From the NCBI GenBank assembly GCA_963457665.1, contig OY735233.1:43738892-43802891 (forward strand): a stretch of 64,000 nucleotides of DNA, in the 5' to 3' direction. Every line of letters begins with the position of its first letter. The first letter of the stretch is position 1. The notes beneath the pieces were generated by a model. The model searched no databases. It was not told the origin of the DNA and saw only the letters and a list, made by a program, of their open reading frames with translations. The position numbers and the translations under genes are program-made. Below, piece after piece: positions 35,776 to 47,655 of this stretch. The DNA is from Thysanoteuthis rhombus. Taxonomy: Eukaryota > Mollusca > Cephalopoda > Oegopsida > Thysanoteuthidae.

Positions 35776-37050
35776 GCTTAGACTGACAGATAAAGTGAGA
35801 TTATAGTATAATCCCCTCCTACTCATATAATTAGCCATTAATTGACTAGATAATCCCGTTAAAGTATATAAGGCATTCAAAGATTAACAAAGCATCTTCT
35901 TTCATGGTTTGTAGCTGCTGTAGGTAAAAATGTACGTTTTTTACATGAAAAGAACTTGTGCCAATTATCGAACCAAGCCTCACCCTGAACTTGAAATTTG
36001 TAGCACAACAGAGAGTCAGTAATGGCCACGAATGACCCTATTAATTAGTACATTCATATGTATACGCGAGCAAAGTATGTTGTTTACATATCTTAGCTTG
36101 ATATTTATCTAAATACAGCATGGTGTGTCTGTCATGGTGAGGGCAAGTCTGAGGTCTGTTACATTTAATAAAATGAATGTTATAGGTATAACAGTAAATT
36201 GGTTAGTTTCACTGAGTATATAAAGTCAGGAAAAAAAAAAAGAAAAAAAAAAATATTCACAGGAAAATGACATATACATATATGCAACGTATACTCAAGT
36301 CAAAGGTTCAGATGTAGATATTATTGACAAAAAGTGGGTGTGACTTATCTATGTATGCAACTGATACACAAGTATTTACAGTAATTTGAAAAAAAGACAA
36401 ACCTTTTTTCTCAATGTCATTAATGACCACAATTTTTCACCGTCCAGAAGAAAAAAAGGTTTACATCTTCAACGTGTATGGCTCAGTAATTTTTTCAATA
36501 GTCAAATTCTATAAACTTTTGAACTCCACACCATTATTTTATGGAAATTATGACAATATTGACCTAGGGTCTAAATTTTGTCAATTATGAAGAAGTATAA
36601 GTATCTTATGATAAACTACTTTCAATGAGACTTTTTGCATTCACTGAATCGAGGGTTTATATATACATAGACACACACACATTCATGAGTGACAGAGAGA
36701 TGTAAGCTAAATTGAAGACAATAGCCACGAGCATAAAATTCATATTTATATACAGACGAACCAACAAAGGTTGAATATTTTTTTCCAAGTATTTAAAAAC
36801 CAGTATGCCCCACTTTACAAAAGTTAACTTTATATCACTTTTTTGCTTTTAGGAAAAAATACAAAAAGCAAAAATGGCCTTTATTTTTACCATGAACCAT
36901 TACAGAGGCAACATGCTCTCTCTAATACACCTAAGTCAGTCCCTCTTTCCCCAAACTACTCAGCCTAACATATTATAGGTGTCAGGGAACAAACAGAATT
37001 CTTTTTCATGTTTACTTGAGGGTGAAAGAGAACCTATATTTAGCTAAAAG

Positions 37051-37488
37051 TTAACCCTTTGGGGACAAAGGTTTGGAGGACAATTTTGTAAATTTGACAG
37101 TTTTTTGAAGGGTTATATAAAGAAAATGGTTCATGATAGAAGATTCCTAAAGTGAGATTAAATGATCAAGGTTCATATTGGAAAAATATATAATTATCTA
37201 ATTTGAATATGTTGACTTCATCAAGCGGCAGTGATCTCGGATTTTTGAATTTTTAATACAACTTTCTAACCATTTTACAAAAAAACTCACTTTTTACCTC
37301 AAAATTACGACAGAAATCTAAATAGGATGACCACAATATTTTACTTCAGAATTATAGCAATATGTGTGAGCCACCTTTTGGATGTATGAAAAACAGATTT
37401 CTAGCTGTATTTCTGTGTTTCACTGATTATTCACTGACTGAGTAGAACAGGGGTTACAATTCAGTGACAATGGCATCTAAAGGGTTAA
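37051..37488. mobile_element. piggyBac-like miniature element
   Basis: TTAACCCTTTGGGGACAAAG at the left and CATCTAAAGGGTTAA at the right: TTAA target duplications and CCCTTT inverted ends, the piggyBac signature. 438 bp, with no transposase frame. Confidence 0.58.
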
Positions 37489-38018
37489 TATGAAAGAGAT
37501 TAGAGTAATCCTAAGTGCGCTAATCTATTATCAGGATCAGCTGATGGCAAATCTGTTCAGATTAAAGGACAGCTTCACAATTCTATCATTGCAATATTTG
37601 AGTTTCAGTGGGGATTAAAGTCCTAGTAGCTGGGTCTTGATTGAAATGCGTCTTCTGAGGACTTTACTTTAAGATCAAAGTGGAGTACCTGCTCTTCTCA
37701 TATCACTGAAACAGCATTAACATCCATTTCAATTTTAAATGCTATTGCAATTGTATCTCATTTTCTTTATGAATTTAAATTTTTTTCCAAATGACAAAAA
37801 CAAGTTATGAATTTCATTCATTGCTATCATTGAAAACCATATGATATAGCAATCCCGATTTCAATTTTAAATGTTATCACTTTTTCATTCTTTCATTAAT
37901 TCACTTATTTCTTTTATTTGTGAGTTGTTCTCCTGTTCCAAAACCAATGATGCCTCAAAATTTGATATTAAGATGTATATATATATTTGTTTTATAAAAA
38001 ACATTTTTTCATTTGATT

Positions 38019-38225
38019 ATCGTCAAATTCCAGTCAATTGGAGTTGACTTTCTTTTTCCCCACAACAAGAACAATCCTCACCAAATTTAGGAAAGTAAAC
38101 TCTTTTCTGTCTATTATGTCACGCTGAACCAAACCTATATATAAAATTAACATTTCCCTACTGTGATTTGAAATCACAACCTGGTGATTACTATGGGGCT
38201 GTCTTACCAACAGAGCCAAACTGAC
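38019..38225 (-). repeat. Family E tRNA-derived SINE, reverse
   Basis: The minus strand reads GTCAGTTTGGCTCTGTTGGTAAG, GGTTGTGATTTCAAATCAC, GTTTGGTTCAGCGTGAC and GAGGATTGTTCTTGTTGTGG. A-box and B-box spacing is tRNA-like. Confidence 0.8.
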
Positions 38226-38299
38226 AAGTATCGTATACCTAGGAATTTATTTATTATATATACAATTTGACACTGCAGCAGCCAAGCTTGTTTTTGTCA

Positions 38300-38680
38300 A
38301 ATCACCATAACCCCAAAAATAGCTTATCAAAGGGCTGCAGATTCTTCTCTCTTTGAGTATCTTTGTACGTCTCTGGGTGCTCATGGTCACATTTTGGGGG
38401 CTAGGAAATTTGCATGAGTACACTGCTAGACACTGTCTAAAAATGTTCTTTTCTTTTTTTTCAAAAAAGTGCTTTTTTCAGTCTGTTTGGTCATTTGGGA
38501 CCAACAATGTCCAAATTTTGTGCAGGTAATTTTTGGTTATTATGAATAAAAGATCTATTCTTTTTAGGATAAATCTAGATAAAAGATTCTTTTTTTTTAG
38601 ATAATTTTAGATTCTTCAGATAATTAGTTCCGGCATACATGCAGACTATGGAGATTTATTTATACAAGGTATGGATATTC
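38300..38680 (+). repeat. Family D repeat
   Basis: ATCACCATAACCCCAAAAAT, GCTGCAGATTCTTCTCTCTT, GTGCTCATGGTCACATTTTG, AATTAGTTCCGGCATACATG. Confidence 0.8.
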
Positions 38681-38927
38681 TTATTGGACTGCAACCATGG
38701 GTTTGGGAATGACTGCATTACACAGAAGGAGATGCCCTCTGCACTATAAAGCAGAATCAATTATTCATGATGACATTCAAAGCGATTGCGATATTTGATA
38801 GATAACCCTGGAGACTAATGCAGGGAATTTATACAAGTCATGAAATGCGACTCATGACAAGGATATCCAACAGAATATTCCCTTCCTAAGTCTTTCTACA
38901 CTTTCCCAGAAAATCCAATCCACGCAG

Positions 38928-39365
38928 GTCTAGTTAGTCAGTCAACAGAAACCATCAAATAATCAACGTCCTTTCACAGCATGGGTGATCAATTGAAAAA
39001 TCGGAGGATAAGGGTAATCAATGTATCAATTACTTCTCTTCGCCTTTTGTTGGACAGTGATCGCTAAAAAGTTTGATTTTTCAAAAAACAAGCATGAACA
39101 CAGTCAGACACAAACTAAGGAACCAATTTAGCATAAACTTACGTTATAAATTGGACCCCTATTAGAGACCTATTTTTGGGTGGTATTTTCTGATAAAAAA
39201 CAAAAACAAATTGTTTTTTCTAGACATAAGGAGTAAACCTCTGAATTTTCAGTCCTCGTGCTCCATTCATGTCGTCTGTACGTACGATACGGATACATAG
39301 CTAGACAGACCCACTTTAAAACTGGAGAAACCTATGTTGACAGTTTTGGTTGATGGTTGCATACA
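38928..39365 (+). repeat. Family A repeat, full length
   Basis: From GCAGGTCTAGTTAGTCAGTC to GACAGTTTTGGTTGATGGTTG. The microsatellite site reads GTACGATACGGATACATAGC, without expansion. Confidence 0.86.
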
Positions 39366-39522
39366 AGTCTAGCCATCTAATCCCCAAACAAAGCCTAAAT
39401 CACTTGGTATTCACCAGACACAATAACCAAAATGCATTACTTTCAAATGAAACACATTGACAAATATATAGCGTCCTAAGGGATCTCTTCAACCCAACAC
39501 AATCATTATTGGAAAAAAACAG

Positions 39523-39935
39523 GTCTGGCTAGTCACTCAATAGAAACTGTCAGTGACCAACATCTCCTAGCAGCATGCTGTGTTGGGGGTGATCAATTCA
39601 AAAATTAGAAAAAGGAGAGGATCAATTAATAAGTTACTCCTCTTGCCTTTTGCTAAGCGGTGATCACTGAAAAAAGTTTGAATTTTCAAAAAAAACTTTA
39701 AGAAAATAAGTAGGCACAAACTAAGGGATCGATTTAGCACTCTAGCTCGAATGATGCAGCCTATACACGTGATACTTTTTAGTAATCACTGCCCTAAAGG
39801 CGAGAGAAGTAACTTATTCATTGATCACCCCCTTTTTTTAAATTTTCCAATTTATTGATCACCCCCAACATGACTTGCTGCCAAAAGACCTTGATCATGT
39901 GATGGTTTCAATTGAGAGACTGATCTCTATATCAA
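39523..39935. repeat. Family A foldback: two 5' halves tail to tail
   Basis: 39523-39770 is forward (CAGGTCTGGCTAGTCACTCA ...). 39772-39935 is reverse (TTTTTAGTAATCACTGCCCT ... GTTTCAATTGAGAGACTGAT). The junction falls near a short 3' scrap (CACTCTAGCTCGAATGATGC). Confidence 0.82.
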
Positions 39936-40902
39936 AATCAATATCAATGTCATCTATTGAACATTGCAGATCAGGGTTGACATTTCATAATCTTTAATAA
40001 ATGGTTTATTTTTTGTATAACTTGAATTATTAAATTTCAAAACTAGTGCAAAACTTTGTGATGATCCCTGTACTTCAATGCTGAATTGGAACTTGAATCA
40101 TGGTAGCTAGATTTGGCCAGAAGGGAAGATAATCCAATCTTAATTCCAAAGACACACCTTAATTCCAAAGACACAGGTATTGCAATGGTGTTGGATTTTG
40201 AAATCAAGCCAGTCTAGAGACAGAAGTTCAATAATAGCCTCTTGGCAATTGCCAGCATCAAAAGGCTGTCATTGAAACTCTGCATCAAGACAATGCCTGT
40301 GTTGGATAAGTCTCTGAGATAAAGCTCAGATTATCTCACCTGACCAAATCTGTCAACCCTGTTCAGTACCTTAGGCAACAAAAGTAGAGAGAGGTTATGT
40401 ATTCACCCATGTCATAAAGCTACAATAGTGAGACATCTACTCTTAGTTACCTAATTAGTTCAACCAGGTTTTATTGTATTCGGTAATTTCAGCAATTTTG
40501 TACCATCAAAAGCCTTTTCGGTCATCAAAAACGAAATAGTTTTCTTGTTCCTGTCAATACACTAAGTTTCTACTTGTGCCTATCCCAACCCTTATATAAA
40601 TCTTTCTCTAACAACTTTGTCTAAATCTTAGTAAACTATGTTGGTGGCCATACTTTTCTAGCACCCGCCCAGACAATTGAGCACCTAGCTAGAACACTGA
40701 AAAATGTATTGATTAAATAATGCATATCCAAATTGATCCAAATAAAGGTGATAAGCCTACAATAGTTTTAAAGCCGACTTGAAAGCACTTAGAGACCGCA
40801 AACCCCAGACTATTATCACTAAAAACTGAATGATTTGAGTACATGACTATGCCTTGACAAATCCTTGTAATAAGCTAGGGGTAGAATTGTCATGTAAATG
40901 TC

Positions 40903-41235
40903 TTTTGGCAGCATGCTGTGTTAGGGATGATCATTTCTTTTAAATTCAGAAAAAGGTGATCAATGAATCAGTTACTTCTATTGCCTTTTGTTGGACAGTA
41001 ATCAGTAAGTCTGAATTTTCATGAAACAAGCATGAATGCTTCAGTACAAAAACCAATGGATCAAATTAGCACAAGTTTACATAGTAAATTGGAACCCCTA
41101 AAAAAAAAAATATTTTGGTGGTGGGGGGTCGGATTTTTCAAAGAATTGTCCTTCTCTTGAAAGATGCATACGTACAAAACCAGCCAGATAGGACAACTTA
41201 AAAACTGAAGAAATCCATGTCAATGGTTCCTGAAA
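40903..41235 (+). repeat. Family A repeat next to coding exon 9
   Basis: GTCTTTTGGCAGCATGCTGT to AAAACTGAAGAAATCCATGTCAATGG. It ends about 20 bases from the donor of exon 9. Confidence 0.8.
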
Positions 41236-41253
41236 AAGTACAGATATACTTAC

Positions 41254-41315
41254 AGCCGGTTTCTCTGTTTATAGTGCAACAATCTATTTGTTAACAGTTG
41301 TATTTCGTCTGATTT
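41254..41315 (-). CDS. Coding exon 9: coiled-coil segment
   Basis: 62 nt: 20 codons plus two bases of a Leu codon. The acceptor is CTTTTCAG and the donor GGCT|GTAAGT. It encodes KSDEIQLLTNRLLHYKQRNR, with heptad-like Leu spacing. The other two frames have stops. Confidence 0.8.
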
Positions 41316-42182
41316 CTGAAAAGCACAAGAAAATCTGATTTAAAATCTGATTGGAATTAAACGAAAATAACTGAAGTCAAAAACTTTACAATGTTCAACT
41401 CAATACAACAAATGAATATGAATGATTCACCTTGGCATATATTCAAAAGAAAGCAGATATATTTTAGCTTCTTATGCCATTATCAACATTTGGAACAAAA
41501 ATTTCCAGATGTGTTCAGTATTTAGAAAGATTAGTTATGAACTCTTTGCAAAATTCAGCAAAAACCGACAAGGACACATGCAACCCTCTCGACACAATTT
41601 AAATCACGCAACAAGAATGCAACCCAACAAAATAGCGAAAAATTCCAGCATCTCCACAAATAAATTCAAATAACCACTGGCGATACCATTCAAGCAATAT
41701 TAATAGAAGATCGAATCTAAAAACTATATTTTGAAATTGATATTTTCACTACAGAAGTTATGATTAACAACTTTTTTCAAGTGGATATAATGTTTAGTTT
41801 CACCCCCAGGGAATATGTGGCAGGGTGAATAGATTTGACCAGAAGGGGAGATAATCCTAATTTCATCCCAGAAACTTACCGCATAGACTAGTGAGTTATA
41901 TGGTATAGTTACCAACAAGTAGGACTAAGCCCACCTGCTCCTAATAGAGAGGTATATTATACAGTAAACATTATAAGTAATCATTCCAAGTCGGGTAAAA
42001 GTTAGTCCAGAGGTATGCCATTGATAATGAGTCTGATCTTTACAGGAGATACTCCTTACATTTGGCCATGAGCCAGACTTGATTTTATCAAATAAATCAA
42101 CAGAGAAACTATAAATCTGTAGGGAAAGACACCCAAGTCCTTACATGGAAGTCTCAACTATGATAAATAAAAGAATACTTAC

Positions 42183-42230
42183 TTCTTTTAGGACTATATG
42201 CATTTCTTTCTTCTTTAGTTGATCACTCAT
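42183..42230 (-). CDS. Coding exon 8: 16-codon coiled-coil micro-exon
   Basis: 48 nt in phase 0 at both ends. The acceptor is TCTATAG and the donor GAA|GTAAGT. It encodes MSDQLKKKEMHIVLKE. It is too short to be found by length, and is supported by splice consensus on both sides and by phase. Confidence 0.75.
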
Positions 42231-43000
42231 CTATAGAAAATAAATAGTAATACTAATACAATACTAATTCAACAGTAGTAATAGAAGTGTGACACTAATG
42301 CAATCATAGTAATAATGCAACAATAGTAATACGCTATTATGCAACTGTAGTAATAGTAATAACTAACTCACCAACAATGTCAATAATTGAACAACCATTG
42401 CGTTAAATTTGGAATCATGTACCAAATTTCCATCAAGGAATAAATATGGTCAGAATAAATTCTGTTTATGACATCACTGATGATTTATGATTTCACAAGA
42501 AAGCATCTCAAATAGAGTAAAGAAATTGAGAATGTTATTGATAAACCTGTCAAAATAAAGCCCAAAATGGTAAAAAAGCTTCTTTCTCCAAAAATGGAGA
42601 AAAAATATTTCTAGAAGGGGTCTAGGGAAGTACTGATGCCAATTTTCAAGTCTGTAGACAAAATGGTATGGACAGGAGCACTGGAACACTTAAACAAACA
42701 CATTAATAAATACACAAACTTATAAAAAAAGGATAGAACTCTGCCATCTCTGATGGCTAAGGTTGTTCAATAATGCAATGGTAATATTACTTATATTGAA
42801 ATCAATGATAAGGAAACAGTTGTAATAGTAATACAGTAATAATGTAATCATAGTCATGGTTGTACGGTAATATTGTACTTTTAGTAGAAGTAGCTAGCAT
42901 TAAACTAAGTGACAAGTCAATGTTAAGTCCATCACAGGTGAGGGATTTGCTGACAAACTGAAGTGAATTGTTTAGTGAAGGATTTAAAAGAAATACTTAC

Positions 43001-43079
43001 TGCATTGAGAAAGTGTTGCTCTAGAAATGATTTCATAGCCTGGAGTGAACGTCTTTTTTCTTCATCAGCTGTTTCTTTA
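43001..43079 (-). CDS. Coding exon 7: helical segment
   Basis: 79 nt: one base finishing Ile, then 26 codons. The acceptor is AACGTGTAG and the donor GCA|GTAAGT. It encodes KETADEEKRRSLQAMKSFLE followed by QHFLNA, a continuous amphipathic helix. Confidence 0.78.
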
Positions 43080-43439
43080 CTACACGTTGGGAAAACAAAA
43101 ACAAACAAACATTAACTAAGAAGGAGGAACACAAGGAATGATTTTGTCAATAACAACCATGATTCCCCATGTACAATCAGCTTCCATTGGTAATTTGCAC
43201 CTCCCCTCCAATTAGGCTTCAATTTTTATAACAGGGCATTCCAGGATCTCCATATGCTTTGCAAAGGAATGTGCCCTGACATGCACCCTGGAAGGGACAT
43301 TCCATTGTCTATAAAGACAGAACTGAGACCATTCCTTTATTGCTTGACTAATAATCAATTGCCATCTAATTTCACGGTTAATAGATTACACCCACGTGAT
43401 TCTGATGATGAGATAAAACAAATGGAATTAGGATCAATG

Positions 43440-43500
43440 TTTCCTCTCGGTTTTTATGGCCTGCATGAGACCAAAAAGCCTGCAAGCAAATGAAAAAAAC
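43440..43500 (+). repeat. Short LINE-like fragment shared with 55250-55320
   Basis: ATGGCCTGCATGAGACCAAA and AAGCCTGCAAGCAAATGAA match CATAGCCTGCACGGGACCAA at about 55267. Confidence 0.5.
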
Positions 43501-43564
43501 CGAGAACGCCAAAAATATCTTTACTTTTCAGATGATCATTGACATTTTGTCCAGTTTCAGAAGG

Positions 43565-43730
43565 CAGAAGATTTAAACATTCACTCCTTCTTTAAAGAGC
43601 AAATGCTTAATTTTCAGCCCTCTAGCTCCATTTGTACGGCCTGTACATGTGATACATGCAAAGCCATCCAGACCAACTCAAAAACCGAAGAAACCTATGT
43701 AGGCAGTTTTGATTGATGGTTTCTAACAAG
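43565..43730 (+). repeat. Family A repeat, 3' third
   Basis: TTTTCAGCCCTCTAGCTCCA, GTACGGCCTGTACATGTGAT, AACCGAAGAAACCTATGTAG. Confidence 0.82.
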
Positions 43731-43784
43731 TCAACTTACATAATTACACGTAAGAATTTTCCCAAATTCTAGGATTCTAAGGAA

Positions 43785-43870
43785 ATTAACTCTTAAATTC
43801 ATAGGCTGCTTGTAACTGCTGTGGAACTCTTCAATGAACTGAATTAAAGAAAAATGAAGAAAAATATCCA
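43785..43870 (+). repeat. Family B element, left part
   Basis: ATTAACTCTTAAATTCATAG and GGAACTCTTCAATGAACTGA. A matching right end (GAATGAATATGAGAGTTAAAC) lies at about 44258-44275, with a family D copy between them. Confidence 0.65.
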
Positions 43871-43884
43871 TACTTCACATAAGT

Positions 43885-44170
43885 GGATCACCATAGTCCA
43901 TTAGTGTACAGAGAAAAAAGATCTTCCACCCAATATCATCTAAAAAATACCAGCACAAGATTTGGGTATTGTTGGTCCAAAAAGTATTTTTTCGAGAAAA
44001 AAAAAATTTACAGATGGTGCTTAGTGGTTTACTCATGCAGTTATTCAAGGTTGTAGCCCCCCAGAATGTGACAAGGCGTGACTATAGACACACACACACA
44101 GGCACATAGACACTCAATGAGAGAAAAGTCTGTGGCCTACTTGGCTGGTTGGTTGGGTGAGCCATTTGTG
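43885..44170 (-). repeat. Family D repeat nested in a family B element
   Basis: Reverse order: AATACCAGCACAAGATTTGG, GGTGCTTAGTGGTTTACTCA, CCAGAATGTGACAAGGCG, (CA)n, GAGAGAAAAGTCTGTGGCC. The two halves of a family B copy flank it. Confidence 0.72.
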
Positions 44171-44290
44171 GGGCAACAGAGATTCAATCTACCAAAAAGC
44201 ACAAGAAAGGTAACTTAAATAAAAAAATTACTCCCCTTTAATTACTTTTTTTTACTAGAATGAATATGAGAGTTAAACAAGTCAACTTAC

Positions 44291-44417
44291 ATAATCAGGC
44301 GTAAAGATTTTCCTAAAAAGTTCCAGAGAACATCAAGGTCAGTGATAGATTTCACAGGACGTGCACGGGCAGTTTCCAAGGGTTGCAGCAGATTCACTTT
44401 TAATCCCCTGGATGTAT
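44291..44417 (-). CDS. Coding exon 6: start of the C-terminal helical domain
   Basis: 127 nt: two bases finishing a split Asp codon, 41 codons, then two bases of an Ile codon. The acceptor is CTTTCAG and the donor TTAT|GTAAGT. Residues include LETARARPVKSITDLDVLWN, then FLGKSLRLI, likely amphipathic helix. Inferred: this segment aligns loosely with the start of the conserved CENP-U C-terminal region. Confidence 0.8.
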
Positions 44418-44447
44418 CTGAAAGAAAGAAATTCAAATCAAGAATTA

Positions 44448-44850
44448 TAAAGCACTCGGAGAACCAACGCCATTGTCAGTAAAATCTGAATGAAAATCAG
44501 TTTGTATAAAGATATGATACATGGGGAGGTAACAGTAAAAAATCTTGCATCTGTCCCAGAATTCAATCATTTTTTCCTTGGCCCATGGCTCATCCCTACA
44601 CAAAATGTTTTTGAAATTCGTTGAGAACTTTTGGAGATATTGAGTGGACAAACTTGAGTTAAGACATAAATGTATAAGAAAAATGAAAATATAAATGAAA
44701 AAATATCTCTCAATGGAAAAATATTACCCGATGGATTACCCTTTCAAAACATTTAACTTTAGGAGATATCGTAAGGACATATACCTAAGATGTAAGGGAG
44801 GTAACAGTAAAAAAATTCCTGAATCTGTCCAAAAATTTAATCAACCTTTC
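44448..44850 (-). repeat. Two adjacent family C fragments, reverse
   Basis: 44448-44660 reads AGCACTCGGAGAACCAACGC ... GAGAACTTTTGGAGATATTG. 44755-44850 restarts with GGAGATATCGTAAGGACATA and GGGAGGTAACAGTAAAAAAA. Confidence 0.72.
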
Positions 44851-45592
44851 CTTAGCCCATTCAGCTACAAAATCAGTGTTGCCAAGTATGATTTGATATT
44901 TATGGCTAAAAATTGCTAAAATTGAGTAAATTTTATACATTCTAAAACTCCTTAAAAGACCATTTATCATCAAATTAAGATAACTATATACCAAGACTTT
45001 AGAACAAATTATTACTAAAAATTTAGAATTTACTTTTATTAAACTTACTAGATTTAATCGGATATCATAGATTATTATCAAGTTGCTAGATTTATCTAAA
45101 AATGGCTAATTTGGCAACCCTGCACAAAATGTCAGTGAAATTTATAAGGAAACACAGACAAATAGCCAAACATAAGTGAATACATATACCCCTTCCAACT
45201 TTGTTGGCAGAGGTAATTATTGCATCACTGTAATATAAACAGGCTGTGCCATACCTAAGGATCTTCTACTGTGGTGGGAGTCATAGATTTAGGGGAAAAA
45301 ACAGGTACAATCATAGCAGTAGGGTCCTGATTGGAAGGTGCCTTTTGCAGCATTCAAGATCAAAGGATAGTATCTGTTCTTCTCATGTCAACAAAACTTA
45401 GCATCAACTCCAAGGTTCACAAAAGTGCTAAAAAACATAACACAATTCACTGTTTTATGTTTGATAGCAGCCCTCACTCTATGCGGATATAGAACAAAAA
45501 GAAAAACAGAAAAATCATGTCATGTTACTGAACTTGCTTTTCCAGCCTACGGTTATAGATAAACTAATATTTATAGCTTTAAATGAAGATCA

Positions 45593-45885
45593 AAGACAGG
45601 TCTGATTAATCCCAATAGAAACTGTTCCGGCAGTTGAGGGTGATGAATTAAAAAATTGGAAAAGTGTTGATCAGAAAATTTGCATTACAAATTGAACCCA
45701 CCATTAAAAACCTATTCAGGGGGGAAATGTTCAAAAATATTTTTTCTAGACATAAGGAGAAAACTTAAAATTTTCAACACTTCTGCTCTGTTGGTATGGC
45801 CTCTACACACAATACATACATAGCCCACCAAACTACCTTAAAAACTGAAGAAACCTATGTTAACAGTTTCCATGATTTCTGATAG
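45593..45885 (+). repeat. Family A repeat with internal deletion
   Basis: ACAGGTCTGATTAATCCCAA to AAAACTGAAGAAACCTATGT. The TTACTTCTCTTGCC block is missing. Confidence 0.8.
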
Positions 45886-46308
45886 AGAGCATACAAAAGT
45901 TTTCTTATTTCTTTTAATAAAAATATTGGACAACGTAGCACAATGTATGGAGTGAAGAGTATTAGTGCCCCAGGAAAGTTGAACTTTAGCGCCCTTTAAA
46001 GACTGAGTTTCTTATCAGTCATGAGAATTTCCTTTACCAATCGTTTCTCTTAGTTTCATCACAACAGAAGGTAACAGTCAGATATTCCTGAAAGATCTGA
46101 CTTCACAATAGGAAATTTTCTGATTTTCACTGTTCTCATCAATCTATTCATTCTATCATTTTTCCATTTGTATTTGGAAAGTCCAACTGTCACAGACACA
46201 AAAGTGGTACCCCAGGCAAAAAGCCTGAGTTGCCGGTGCATAGGGCCACCCCAGGTGAAATTTGACATCCCTGCAGGAGGTGGCAATTTGGGAAAACAAA
46301 AAGCTTAC

Positions 46309-46477
46309 CGTAGCTTCGGTCAAGTTTAGCTTTACTTGAATCCAAAATGTCTTCCAAATTTAGAATATTTTCCTCTAGTCTTTCCTTCTCCTCATCATCT
46401 GAGTTTTCATCGGCCGAATATTTTTCACTGTCTGACAAGGGTAGACCAGCAAATGTGGTGATCAGAGGCTTGTCTTG
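46309..46477 (-). CDS. Coding exon 5: acidic linker
   Basis: 169 nt in phase 0. The acceptor is CATTTCAG and the donor TACG|GTAAGC. 56 codons begin QDKPLITTFAGLPLSDSEKY and continue through an Asp/Glu-rich stretch (ADENSDDEEKERLEENI) into LNLEDILDSSKAKLDRSY. The open frame reads past the acceptor into intron; the AG and the phase fix the boundary. Confidence 0.8.
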
Positions 46478-46501
46478 CTGAAATGATGTAATGAAAATAA
46501 A

Positions 46502-46980
46502 AACAGACTTGGTTAGTCGCTTAATAGAAACCATCACATCCTGTGTTAGGAGTGATCAACTAAAAATTATTAAAATAGGTGAATAAAAAAAAAGTACTGG
46601 CGCCCCAGGAAAGTTGAAAAAAAAAAAAAAAAAAAGATAATTAAATGAATAAGTTACTTCTAGACTCGCCTTTTATTAGGCGGCAATCACTAAAAGAGTC
46701 TTAATTCTAAGAAAAACAGGTACAAATGCTGCCAGAGACAAACTAAGGGACTAATTTAGCATAAACTTACATTGCTAATTGAAACTCCCACTAAAAAAAC
46801 TATTTGGGGAGGAATTTTAGGATAAAAAAATGTTTTTTCCAGAGATAAATAGTAAAAGTTCAAATTTTCAGCCCTCTAGCTCTATTGGTGAGGTCTGTAC
46901 ATGTCACACATATAAATACCCAACCAGCCAGATCCACTTAAAAATTGAAGAAACCTATGTTGACAGTTTCTAATCAGCAG
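46502..46980 (+). repeat. Family A repeat interrupted by a poly(A) insertion
   Basis: The family frame is intact on both sides of an insert near 46583-46635. It overlaps the acceptor side of exon 5 by lying directly upstream of it in the gene. Confidence 0.82.
46593..46635 (+). mobile_element. Short retrotransposed insert with poly(A)
   Basis: AGTACTGGCGCCCCAGGAAAGTTG then A19. GCCCCAGGAAAGTTGAA also occurs at 45967-45983 without poly(A), so a transcript end containing this text was probably copied in. Confidence 0.5.
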
Positions 46981-46984
46981 TGAA

Positions 46985-47355
46985 CCACTACGATTGAACT
47001 ACAAAGCTCCGAGAGAGCATGTACCTCTGTCAACACCATTTTCACTAAAAACTGTATGAAAATCAGTTCATATGAAGTTATGATGTGGGGTGGTAACTGG
47101 AAAAAATCTAGGATCTTCACCAAAATTGAATCACTCCTTCATAAACCTTTGCACAAAATGTCATTGAAATTTACAGAGAACTTTGGAGATATTGCATAGA
47201 CAAACATGAATGATCATATATATATATATGAAAAAAAAAAAAATTCCCATATCTCTCCTAGAATTGAATCACTTCTACTGGATTCTATGGCCCACCCCCT
47301 CCACAAAAGGTCATTGAAAATTTGGTGATGACCTTTGGAGATATGTGGATGTATA
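46985..47355 (-). repeat. Family C repeat, reverse, partly duplicated
   Basis: GCTCCGAGAGAGCATGTACC, GGGGTGGTAACTGGAAAAAA, GAACTTTGGAGATATTGCAT, then a second AATTGAATCACTTCTACTGG ... GACCTTTGGAGATATG. Confidence 0.75.
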
Positions 47356-47623
47356 GCTACAAAGCAGGGAAGGATGAAAATTATTGGATTCGCGTTATAT
47401 TATATAGAATTTTCCTCAACTGTTTATTCTACTTACATTGTCAGGGCCAAATGATACATTCACTGTGTTATAACGGGTGATCATTTCAAATAAGAGTTTC
47501 TATGTAGAAACGCAATTTATAATCATTTTGTCGGATCATATATCCATTTCTTTATAACATAATTGTTGCGTTGAAAGAAACAAATGTTGTTCAATTCCTG
47601 CAGCATATCCATTTCTTGATAAC

Positions 47624-47624
<1 letters not shown>

Positions 47625-47655
<31 letters not shown>
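47625..47655. repeat. (TA)n microsatellite
   Basis: About 30 bp. Just before it, ATATATCCATTTCTTTATAAC repeats a text also found near 29950. Confidence 0.95.
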
